Below are positions 50,298-61,245 of a DNA stretch of 64,000 nucleotides, piece by piece. The notes beneath the pieces are model-generated. The model ran no database searches and was not told where the DNA came from. It saw only the letters and a program-made list of their open reading frames with translations. The translations under genes and the position numbers were made by a program. Source of the DNA: Trochalopteron elliotii (Eukaryota > Chordata > Aves > Passeriformes > Leiothrichidae); assembly GCA_024734555.1 (NCBI GenBank), contig JANPWX010000108.1, positions 2,001,009 through 2,065,008 on the forward strand, in the 5' to 3' direction. The stretch's first letter is position 1. Each line of letters begins with the position of its first letter.

Positions 50298-53200
50298 CTC
50301 TTCAAAAGTATGTTTCTTTGTCTATGGTTAAACAACAGTAAAGGTTCTGTCCTAGTTCAGTTTAACAACATTCCTTATTCAAAGCGTGAATCTTATTTAA
50401 CTTCTACATCACTTTCACTCACATCCAATAGAGAAAAAAAGGTAGTCGGTTTTAAGAAGAACTGGTTATACCACTCTGTTCCTACACGTCCAGTCTGATG
50501 TATGGAGACTACCAATGGGTCTGAAGTTTGCATCTGTTTCTAAACTTTCAAATTCTGACCTCTGAGAATTTACAAGACTTTCTAGGACAGAAAAGTTACA
50601 CTTCAATTATTCTGGAGAGAGAGGGACATCTGCCTTTCCCATACCTTGTTTCCACTTGGTGGGAGCATATATATATGGTTTGTAACCATATATAAATTTG
50701 ACAAATTGTTAATACATTTATCTCTGTGCACTTCCTGATGTTAGGCAAGAGCAGAATTTTGAACAAAAAAGGTTTGATTTCCTGCAACGAATAACGATTC
50801 ACGGCTATTCTCACCATATTGTGACTCTTCCTTTTTATTCCTTCTGAAGTTGTTTTGCTCCACATTACTCTAATGCCTGGCCCTTGTCAGATGAAATGTC
50901 ATTTAATGAATTTGATTAAACAGTGCTGTCATCACAATCAGCATCAGCAGTTCTGTTTGACCTCTGCTTTTATAATGGTTCAATCTCCCTTAGGAATTTA
51001 AGATCAGATAAAATTTTAATAATTTTGACATTTGGAATTATATGCATATGTTCAGGACACAGACAATGAGAAAAAAAATACTGAAATTTAGTTAAACGTT
51101 TCACAAAGAAAACATCTCTCTTTTCTCAACTTGTAACCATTACTAAAACCACCAAAAAACCCCAAATGAACTAACAAGACAAAACTTTCTACAGCTAGTT
51201 ACTGTTAAGCAATATTTTTTTGTGAAGAAATACTTTTTAGGGAAAAATATAGGAGAAAGACAACTGACAAATAAAAGAGTGGCTAAAAAGACTAGAAGAG
51301 TTAAAGGGAGATGAAGAATAAGATGGAAAAGGAAAAATTAACCTTAACCATCACAAAAATCTTTCTGACCATGAAATTTTAAAAGATTGTAAAAATATAC
51401 CAGTAAAATAATGAAAAAAATTCACTATTTGGAATAAGTAATGGGACAAAGAGCTAACTATTGCTATAAAAATTCAGGCAGGACTTAACAGGCTATAAAT
51501 ACATCTTTACATCTTAGTACCTAGAGGTCTTTTGCAACTATAAGTGCAGATGCCTATTCAGCATGGAATTTTTCTCTGAACATCAAAAGATCATTCATGT
51601 TGTTTTGAGAATCAACAACATTTAAATTTACCCTGTGAATCACAAAAAGGGCCATCAAATCAAACCTAAATTAGAGGGACCCTGCACTGACAGAGCATAC
51701 TGTTGAAATGGAAGATTAAGCTATTTATCAAAATCAGGCCTCTGTGGCTGAAGACTGTGGGGCAGAACAGTTTTCAGAGAACATTGTTCCCTGGAGACAA
51801 CACTTCAGGTACATCCCTGAACATGAGAGGCCCCAGCAGTGGCCTTTCTATACACCCCAAACTTTTTTTCCATGGGGCTGAGTTTTAGCTGCCCAGAAAA
51901 GCAAGAGCAATAGTGAGGACCAGATAAGTGTCCAGTTGGATAGGGCATATATAAATCCATGGTTCTGAGTACACCAACTGTCCTGTCTGCCACAGGGATG
52001 ACATCTCAAAATGTCAAGATTCAGAATCTGCAACCATGGGGTTTGAAGTTTTTCCATCCAATTGCTCAGAAATGGAATATATATGAGCACATATAGGGGC
52101 CAATATAGAAAATAGAACAAGTTTTGCCAAAAGGATTCAAAACTCTTCAAGTAAAACCCAGCTGCTTTGATATTTTGATTCAAAAATTAAGGCTTGGTTT
52201 CCACCATGTGAGATTTTGCCGTATCAGTTCACTCAGCTCAGGTTTTATTGTAACCTGGTTTTACTTATAGCCAACTATTAAACATTTTCTTTTGGTAAGA
52301 AACATTTTTTACTTGGTTTCTGCCCAAGTAGGAATGACATTGGAAAATCTGAGCAAAGTCCAGACATATGTTTGAATTAGATTGAAGGGGTGGGGGAAGG
52401 AGAGCAGTAGACCTTTTCATTAACAAACTTATTTTTAAATTACAGTCTTTGAACTGGAAAATGGTTTTGCATTTTTGCTGAATAATATTTGCTTGTGTAA
52501 TGAAGAATTGAAAGGATTAAAAAAAAAATTGAACTAAAGCAGATAACAAACAAACAAACTAGGAAGACCTATCAAATAACCCTGACACACACAAAAGCTT
52601 GACTGAACTATTTTTTTTCATTACAATACACACACACACCCTATTGTATATATTAAGGAATGATTCTACAAATCTTCCACTGTGCCAGATAGCTCTGAAG
52701 CCGATCAATGGGCAGAGACAGGAGTGAGTGGCTCCAAACCTGAATCATTGCTGAGGAAGCAGAAGCATGTCAGCACACCTTTGCCAAAGCACAGTGGTGC
52801 CATATGTTACAGAAACTTGTTCCTCTACTGAGCTGTGCTAAATAATGTTCTACAAGGCAGAGAAACTACAATTTAAAGTGGAACATTTTATTGAGGAACT
52901 TGAGGGAAGCATTTTAGGTGGCAGAGAGTGGGAAGAAGAGCAATTCATTCTAAAGATATTACAGAAAAGCCGGACTGAGTACATTGTCAGTGTAACAGAC
53001 GTCTCCGATTTTCACTTTTCCTCTTAAACTGAGTTTTGCCAGTTTATGTGAATTTTCCCTTCAAATTTAGATACAATACATCAAAATGCATGGTTCTGGG
53101 CAAAATGTATCCTGGAGACAATGACTAAAAGAACTGAGAAAGCTCTAAGTGAGTAGACAAAATCACTTTTGAAAAGCAGTACCTCTGTAAAGGGTCCATA

Positions 53201-54820
53201 GAGAGATACAGATTTTATGTGGCTATTTAAATAATACCAGCTAGTGACACAGGATCTCCATTTGCATCTGCAACTGGTCTAGACTGGATCATTTATTTAA
53301 AGTACTATTAATTCTTGTCATTCACGGGAAGAAACTAACTCATCTGCTCCTTCAAAGCATAAAGGTCATTATAAAAATGAAGTGCATGCAACATAATAAG
53401 AGGACAATTACAAAGTGAATAAGGAAGATAAGAATTAACATTTTGAAATATCATAGAATCACAAGTCAAAGACAGAAATACATGCAATGGGGATTTCCAT
53501 TAATTATTTAATTGCTTTGTAGGATTAGTTCTTCAGCACACACACACACACACACTTGCTTTCACCCATGCACACAGAGTTTCTAGTTAGTGAAAGAGGG
53601 CAATTAAATTAGTTCACTGCTTAGAAGGTCATGGCCTGCAAAGATAACTTCAATTGTTTTGTTCAGAGATTAGTGACTTTGTTATTTTTAAACCCATTCT
53701 CTAGCATCAGAACCTGAAAACACTAACAGATCATAGCCTTGTAAAGTAAATTGAACCTTTTAGGCTTTTAGAAAGAAAAAAGTAGTAATGAATATGAAGA
53801 GCATTGAATACGTCTCAATGCACGCCTGCTGACAGAAATGAGTTTTACTTATCTTGGTTTACCCTTCAAAATAAAATTAAAAAAAAAATCCCAAGGTTGA
53901 AAGAGATAAGAAATCATTTTCTACAAAGAAAAAAATATTTTTCTCACCAAATTAAATATAGTAAATTTATTTAATTCCTAAACAATCTTTCTGATCACTA
54001 AATCTAACAAGGAAAGAAGTAGAAAAATCCTCCTTCTATAAATCCACTATATCCATATAGAACTGTGACAGAAGAGGATGGAGCCATTTACTGAGTTTTC
54101 ATTTTGCTAACAGTTTTTCACTACATTGCTGGAAGTCACTCCTCATTTTAACACCATCATTTGCAATTTAAAACTGTGCAATTTATCAAGAAATTGTACT
54201 AATAAGATTAAATCTTTTCAGATGGCTTTGAGTAGAATTCATTACATAAAATGAATTTGATCCTAAATCAGTATTTAGACCACTGTTTGTAAATTGCTTA
54301 ATTTCCCTGTCTTTATCTGGACAGCCCTTGAGTTTTCCTTAGGCAATAGCAGTCATTTTCTGCAAGTGGCAAGATACATCTGAAAGGCTCAGTAATATAT
54401 TTGGGGTTTGGTTTCTAGCTTCAAGTCAGAAAGTGAAGAAAAGGAAGAAACTGATGTATTGTCTTCAGTCAAACAGGAGTGGTTTCCCAACCTAACTCTG
54501 CAATTCCCCCATTAAATAATTTTGAAATATTTCACACATTCTTTTTTCACCCTTATGATTCTAAATTGTTGTGAAAAATTTTGATTTTCCCCCTGAACCT
54601 CCTTTAGAAGTAGTTCTACTACTGTTTTTTCTCCCAAAAGTCAGCTTAATGTTGGATTGTTGATGTTAGGGATCAAACCAAAGTCAGATCCTTTAGTGGC
54701 ACATTCTGCATAATTTCTGACCAGACATAAAAAAGGACTAAGTTCAGTTTACAAGTCCAGCTGTCTTCTCAGGAAATCAGGAAGCATACTTGAGGTCCAG
54801 TGTTGAAGTTTCTTTTGTGG
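50298..54820. other. AT-rich unannotated stretch
   Basis: Only simple repeats were seen, including (CA)n at 53537-53555. Short open frames have no recognised domain. Confidence 0.6.
53537..53555. repeat. (CA)n microsatellite
   Basis: About nine CA units. Confidence 0.9.
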
Positions 54821-55241
54821 TGGGGTGCCAATGCCGGCCAGCAGTGAATCCCTCCAGACCACAGAAACAGTTCGTGTGGGTCCGTCAGCTCAGCAGCTGC
54901 TGCGTGGGTTCAGGCTTGGAAGAAGGAATCGTGCTCTCTCTTGGGTTAATAAGGATGTTTATTCAGGGCAGCCATGTGGAAGGGGCTTTGCCAGAGCCCC
55001 TTCTCACCGCAGTGGAAGCATGGAGAGGGCGAGGAGAGAGAGGGAGTGGGTGTGGTGCATCCCTTTTTCCCAGCTCGGGGTCTGGGCGGGGAAACACTGA
55101 CCCAATGGGGAATGGAAGGGGGAGGGGTTACATCAGGAGGAACCACAGGGGTAGGAATGGGGGGGTGGAAGGGACATATCAAGTACAGACTTATAACAAA
55201 TACTCCTACAAATATAAAAACCTGAAACTCATGTCGCTACA
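54821..55241 (-). mobile_element. Solo LTR of an endogenous retrovirus, minus strand
   Basis: A GC- and CpG-richer island of about 420 bp in AT-rich DNA. Read on the minus strand it begins TGTAGCGACATGAG and ends GGCACCCCA. It carries a TATAAG near its first quarter and an AATAAACATCC polyadenylation signal in its last third, the usual LTR order. GTGG lies immediately outside both ends (54817-54820 and 55242-55245), a possible 4-bp target site duplication, which would suit an ERV1-type element. No internal retroviral sequence is attached. The frames on both strands here (up to 170 codons) are a by-product of the higher GC. Confidence 0.72.
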
Positions 55242-55838
55242 GTGGAGCATGACTTTTCACAGCTTATGGTCCAAACCAAATGTGAGCATATTGTCAACTT
55301 AGCTGTTCAGAGACAGCTGTAACTTTGCTAATAGTGTATGTTGAAAATAAAGACAAATAAAACATAAAAAAAGTTTCAATACTTAGGAAAAATTTTAAAC
55401 CCAGACAATGTATATCAGTCTTAAGGGAAGGGTTAACGCTTCCAGTGTGTCTTTGAAAATCAACTATCAGCCAAGATAAGGAGTATGTGTTATCTGGACT
55501 TGAACTTGAAAGCTGGCAAGCCCTGTTTTTTATTTTCCACCAGTGTTCATGACTTACTGAAAGAACTTGCAAAAGTCATCTCACCAATCTGTTTCTATTC
55601 CCAAAAGACCAAAGCAAAGCTAATGCACTTACCTTTATCCAGGACTTCATAAGCCTTAGATGTCCTTAACCCTCTGTGTGACACCAGCAGATACCACTGT
55701 TTTCAGTTATTTTGGATCAGATTCTCTCATCAGTCCTACTCACATGAATTCACAACATTGGTTTGGGTGTTTTTTATATTCAAGTGTGTGAAAATAGGAT
55801 TTGAATTTGCAACACATTCATTTTAAACAGACTTTTTT

Positions 55839-55910
55839 TTGGAAGGGAAAGGACGGGAAAGGGGAAGGGGAAGGGGAAGGGGAAGGGGAAGGGGAAAGGA
55901 AAAGGGAAAA
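55839..55910. repeat. Purine tract with (GGGGAA)n hexamer array
   Basis: Six uninterrupted GGGGAA units (55861-55896) flanked by degenerate GGAAA units. The plus strand is all purine except for one C near 55854. Four or more GGGG runs spaced by AA give G-quadruplex potential. Confidence 0.9.
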
Positions 55911-56478
55911 GTTTACATTAAGATATATTCCCTTAGAAAATAATATCAAACAAATATTAAATAATACAAATAAGTAATGGACAGAGAGAATATTTAGAAA
56001 GAAAGCCTTAGCTGTAGATGAAGTTGTGTCTGCAACAAGCCCAGGAGAACAGCGTTGTGCATCTCCCTACTTTTCCAAGCAAATTTTTACATTATTAATC
56101 TGGAACCAGGCCCATTTCCATAATGTATACAAGGGAATTTTCTGTGCCTAGGACAGTAATTACAACCTGTGAAAGGTTAGTTTACCCTTCAAAAAGACTA
56201 TTTTCATGACACTATTAGTCAAGAAATTACCATATGGCTGCAAGTGTGACCTTTTTTTTTCTTTTAATCAATAATCCAGGCAACTTAAATAGTTTTTTTT
56301 GTAAACTTAACTTTTGTGAATGTGGGTTTTGGTGGGTTGAGAAATCAGGGACATTCCCAGCAATTGCTGCACAGATGGTCAGATGCAGCATAAGGTGAGA
56401 ATCAGAAAAGCTGCCCCTTAGAAACCCTCTCAAAGTTAAGAATAAGCACCTGGTAAGCATGTACAAGATACTAAACAG

Positions 56479-56516
56479 GTTTAGAGAGTTTAGAGAGAGT
56501 TTAGAGTTTAGAGAGA
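56479..56516. repeat. Short GTTTAGAGAG tandem repeat
   Basis: About four copies of a 6-11 bp TTTAGAG(AG) unit. Confidence 0.75.
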
Positions 56517-59500
56517 AGGGCTACTGGGCTCTCTTAGCCCCTTTTTATTTCAATAGCAATAACATATGGATGCCAGGAGGCTGTCCCATGGGGCAGTGTG
56601 AGCTGAAGGTAAATTAAAAACAGAGGTAGAATAAATTTTAGAAGAATTAAAAACTGCCAACACAGCCCGATGTCTAAAGTTGATAATGGATTTGTATTTC
56701 CTCCAGTCCTCTGAATTCTTTATCACTACATTTCCCTGTAAATTATTAGGGTTGCATTTGGCATGTGGGAACTTCTATATAATGTATCCCAATGAATTAC
56801 AAAGGGATCTGCAAGCAGAAAAATGTATTGCCTCTTTTTAGAATTTAATATGTTGACTGCCCTCTAAAAATGCAGTCTCTATCAGCACAAATTTAATGCA
56901 TAACGTCATCTGTTTGACATATAATTGACTTAATTTAATAATGCATGACAATATTTGATTTGGGATTGTGGTTCATCCAAAGACATTGAAAAGGTGAACA
57001 CACTTATGCAGCAAATAAGAGCATTTTTTTTAAAAAAAAAAAAGCTTATCACTAGTTTCTGTGTTTAAAGAGACCACTGCTCTACAACAAAAGACTCTTT
57101 TATTTGTTTTTATTTCCCCTCCTGTAACCCATTATTACTAACAGCAAAAGAATTAGAGGAAAAAAGAGCTAAAACAGACTTTTCTCTGCACAACCTCCCC
57201 TCCCCCATTTCTGACTTACGTAACTTCCTTATTTTGCTGTATTTTGAGCATGAATCACCTCACATTTTCCCATGAAAAGTCTTCTTGATTGTTTTGGAAA
57301 ATTACCAGCACCTACTGGGGAGAAACCAGTTTTAATAAACAAGAGAGAAAAATTTCCACCTGATGAAAACAATGTCAAAAGGAAAAAAGACCAGTTGGTT
57401 GTTCTATATTAAATTGTTTTAAATTTCTGGACACTGTTTGGCTAAATATATGGGCAATACTATGCTACTTTAAAAGAATATTGGTTTATATTAATAATTT
57501 TGTCCTTTGAAAATGGACTTGACTATTCTCTAATACATCTATGACATGAATCAAAGCATTTTTCCTGCATGGAAAAAAATAGAATCCTATTCTGCAGGTG
57601 AAGGAATGAAAGAATAAAGGTTTTAGCCTAATTCTACTGAAATTTATGAGTCTGTCATTCATTTTGGATGTTTTTATAATACAGAGTTTCAATAAAGACA
57701 AAGGTACATAAAGCAGGACTAATGAGAGATGTAACCACTGAATTGAAAACTACAAATTCCAAAATCTATTTTTAACAACAATATCATTCTGGAAGCAACA
57801 AGCATGTTTTATTCCTCGTGGTGTATTGACCCTGGGTATGTGCCAGATGCCCACCAAAATTGCTCTACCTCTCCCTTTGACAAGTGAAATTTTTCAGACA
57901 GGAAGAAAATGTTTTTTCTGTAATATTTCAGTAGAACAATACAAATATTAGTTACTTCCTACATTTGAGAAAACAGGTGTAGAAAGAAGGAAAACAATAG
58001 TAATCATGAAGAAAATACGAGAAAAAATAGGAGTTATCACTCATAAATTTATGTTATGGATTGGCAAATATGTATCAGTGGCTGCTGTGAATTCTGGCTT
58101 GCTTTTGCTGTCAACAAAGACCATTTTCTGATTGATTAAGAGTTTTTTGGCTTTCTTTTTGAGTTTTGTCTCATCTAGATGTATCTTCTGGAACTGGCCA
58201 CCACAATTTCTCTTACGGCAGGATGAAAAAAGACAGACAGAAAAGCATGTATGGGAAGAGTATGTAGGTAGAAGGGAAATCAAAAGAGTAGGGAAGGCAG
58301 AGCAAGAGCCCATTTTTCAAAGTCGTCCAATATTCATTAATTTAATGTTCTCCCAGGCATATATATGCTAGTTTAGGTGTTGCAATTATTGAATTTCCCT
58401 AACAAGATCAGAATGTCAGGTGAAAAAATAATGGCAACCTGGTGAATCACCTTTCTGCTAAGAAGATATATTTTGATACACTAGCTGTGTTGCCTCCAAA
58501 TTTGAGGCAATTTTAAAGTCTCCTAGTAAGAAGATAAGCTCAACATATGAAAATTGTGAGTGGCTATAGATTCCTTAGCATCAGTGCAAATGTGAGCAGA
58601 TGCCTCACTATCTTCAGAGAGTGTGATGAAGGAAAAGGAGAGAATAATACTACATAATCCCTTTCTTTATTCTGTTTGTTGAATAGTCTGTTGAAATAGC
58701 AGTTTTGGTCTGTTGATTTCTGATTGGATTCCCCATTTATTTACAAATCACATTTAATTCCATAAGATTATATTGGCATTCTTTTGGTTTTAGACTATTT
58801 TAGTCCATTTTTCATACATTTTATCGATTTTCTTTGCTACTGGCTATTGTTATACCTTGTGAACTATGAAACACTTTCTAATATCTGTAAAACAATTGCA
58901 AAAGTTTATTTCCAAAAGCTATAGCAGGTGGCTTTGAGGTGACCTTTAAATACAGTCTTTTCTTCTCTTCTGGAGTCATTTTCCAATTATATTGATTTAG
59001 CTAAATGAGGAATTAGGTCCAGAAAATCCAACTGTTGGAAAGAAAGCAGAGTTAGAACTGGAATTCATGTCTGTAAATAACGTTTTATCCTGTTCAAGAT
59101 GACACAAGTTCTGCATTGATGAGCTCCAGAGAACAGGTCCCTTAGACCATGTTACTGCAAGAGTTAATATGCCTCTAAGCCTTTTTATTCATTTGGCTTT
59201 CTTTTTTCATTTATTCTTTTTTTTCTCATCTTACTTCAAAAAAGTTATTCAAAATGCCTTTTCAATTAACTCCCTCAACTTTACAGTATATGGTTTTTCA
59301 ATGCATGACTAGATGCCCACTCTGCTTTTATGGCTAAGAGGAGAGGGTGAAAATTTGTCAGTCTTTTAGGACAGCAATGAAGTTGCCTTCATCTACTGCA
59401 GGAGTATTTTCTTCTCTTGGATGCAGTGAGGTTTAAAAATGCAACATTATGTGAACATGTTCTACACATGAAAGAATATACTTCCTGCACTATAAGAAAG

Positions 59501-60109
59501 TCATGGCTATTACTCTTTGCTGTTCCTAAATGTCAGAAAAAACAGAAAGTGACCAGAGATTTCTTAATTTCAATTCAAATCTTGCTAATACTCCACTGAA
59601 ATCATGCTAATAGTCCACTTAAATCCACTTAACTGGATGTTAACTATTTAAATATTGAAATGTGAGGAAAAAAACAGTGCATGAGAATAATCATTATATT
59701 TTTAATTCTGTATTTTGTCACTTACTACTATCTCAATGTACCTGCAATTGAATAGAAGGAAAATAAAAATCTCATAAGGGAATTTTTGCATCAACCTTTA
59801 GTATCATGCATGTCAAAAATTAGATCAAAGCCTATTAATGAATTTTGAATACAATCATTGGATGGTCAAATTCTTTTAAACTGACTGTTTAATTTATTTT
59901 AATACAACTCTTACCTTATGGTGCTTTGAGATGTAAAATGATAAGTAAAATTCAAAGGAAAAGGTTATTTAAAACAGAGAAAATACCCTTTCCATCTGTA
60001 CCTTCCTGATTTATGGGAGTCAATGTCACAAGTGTATCCTGAGCTTGAGGCTGCAGTTATAAGAAATCTACAACAGGACTTTCTTACAGACCTTCTCTTA
60101 CTGTCCTGT

Positions 60110-60722
60110 TTTTGGCTTATGTCTTCCACATAATACCATGAAAAAATGGAAGAAGCTTCCTCATTCCATTGGTGATTTTATAGATCTCTGTCACATCTCC
60201 TTTATTTAACCTGTCCTTGGTAGCCGTCCCACTATTCTGAGTGACCTCACAGCCCTTTTTGGTTGTGTTCCACCCTTGTACCAGTGAAAGACGGGTGCAG
60301 CATTTACACTGTGACTGTTGCAGAAGTTTAGACAATGGCAGAGTCACGTCTTTCATCTTGTTCTTTATTGTCTTTCTGATAATTTCAACATTCTATTTGT
60401 TCTTTAAATTGCTATTCAGCACCAGGCTGACATTTAGAAAACTGTACACAATTTCCTTGTGGAATACTGAAAGCTAATTTAGAGCCAATCACTTTGTGTG
60501 TATAATTAGAATGCATTTGGTATTTTTCCCCCTTGAAAATTATTTTGTATTTATCAACAATGAATTTCATTTACCACTTTATTGTCATGAGAGTCATCTG
60601 TGGTATTTTGCAGTCAATTTTAGTTTTAACTATGTGAATAATTTTTTATTACTAACAAAGCTTGACATCTCATTATTCATTCTGTTTCCCAATAATTTAT
60701 GAATATGTTTAACACCAGAAAA
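60110..60722 (-). mobile_element. Old diverged CR1-type LINE, minus strand (first piece)
   Basis: The reverse-complement signature of ancient amniote CR1 is readable through heavy divergence: GTGATTTTATAGATCTCTGT, AATTTCAACATTCTATTTG, GCTAATTTAGAGCC, ATTTTGTATTTATCAACAAT followed by GAATTTCATTTACCA, and TTTATGAATATGTTTAACAC. The element's 3' side is at low coordinates. It is much older than the other CR1 copies. Similarity fades after about 60720. Confidence 0.7.
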
Positions 60723-60974
60723 CCCTGGTAAATAAAATATTAATTTTGTTTGCCATAAAGCTTCCAGTAATGTGTGGCAATACCCAACTCAGACCACTCC
60801 TTTCTCTCTAAAATTAAGATTTTTGTTTTCCACGGTGTGTACTGTGTTATGTTTATCAGCACTGAATTTCTCTTTCTTTTATAGTGTCCAGTCAAATAGT
60901 ACTGTACTGTCCTTTGCTATTCCTCACTCAGCTTTCATCTTTGCTGCTATTAATAACTCAGGGAGCTGTGTCCT

Positions 60975-61245
60975 TTGTTATTGACCCTCCCTCCAGGTCA
61001 GTTACAAGCTTGCCAAACAGCACAGGTTGCGGCATGGATCACTGTGGCACTACAAGGCTTGACCTCAGTGCAAAAGCACTGTTTACCCCCATTTTGTTTC
61101 CAGTGTTTATCCAGTTATTTATCCAAAGGAAGACCTTCCCCCTTATCTCATGACATGATTTTCTGTCTTATCCTTCTGGTGAAGGATATTGTTGAAAGCT
61201 CTTGGAAACTACATAACACAGCTCTCCCCATTCCACAGTTGCTGC
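60975..61245 (-). mobile_element. Old diverged CR1-type LINE, minus strand (second piece)
   Basis: TCCAGGTCAGTTACAAG, AACAGCACAGGTTGCGGCAT, GGATCACTGTGGCACTAC, TATCCAGTTATTTATCC, CTTCCCCCTTATCTCATGAC and TGTTGAAAGCTCTTGGAAAC follow ancient CR1 order. The first part overlaps, in consensus terms, the end of the piece at 60110-60722, so this is either a second copy or a duplication. Confidence 0.7.

Larger units (their letters stand above)
55242..60109. other. AT-rich unannotated stretch
   Basis: Apart from the GGGGAA array and the TTTAGAGAG repeat listed separately, nothing was recognised. Confidence 0.6.

Noticed and set aside
53449..53470. ATCATAGAATCAC motif suggesting a CR1 end
   Set aside because: Only about 15 bp match and no CR1 body follows.
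54790..55302. 170-codon plus-strand frame and neighbours
   Set aside because: They sit in the GC-rich solo LTR, run antisense to it, and extend across its borders.
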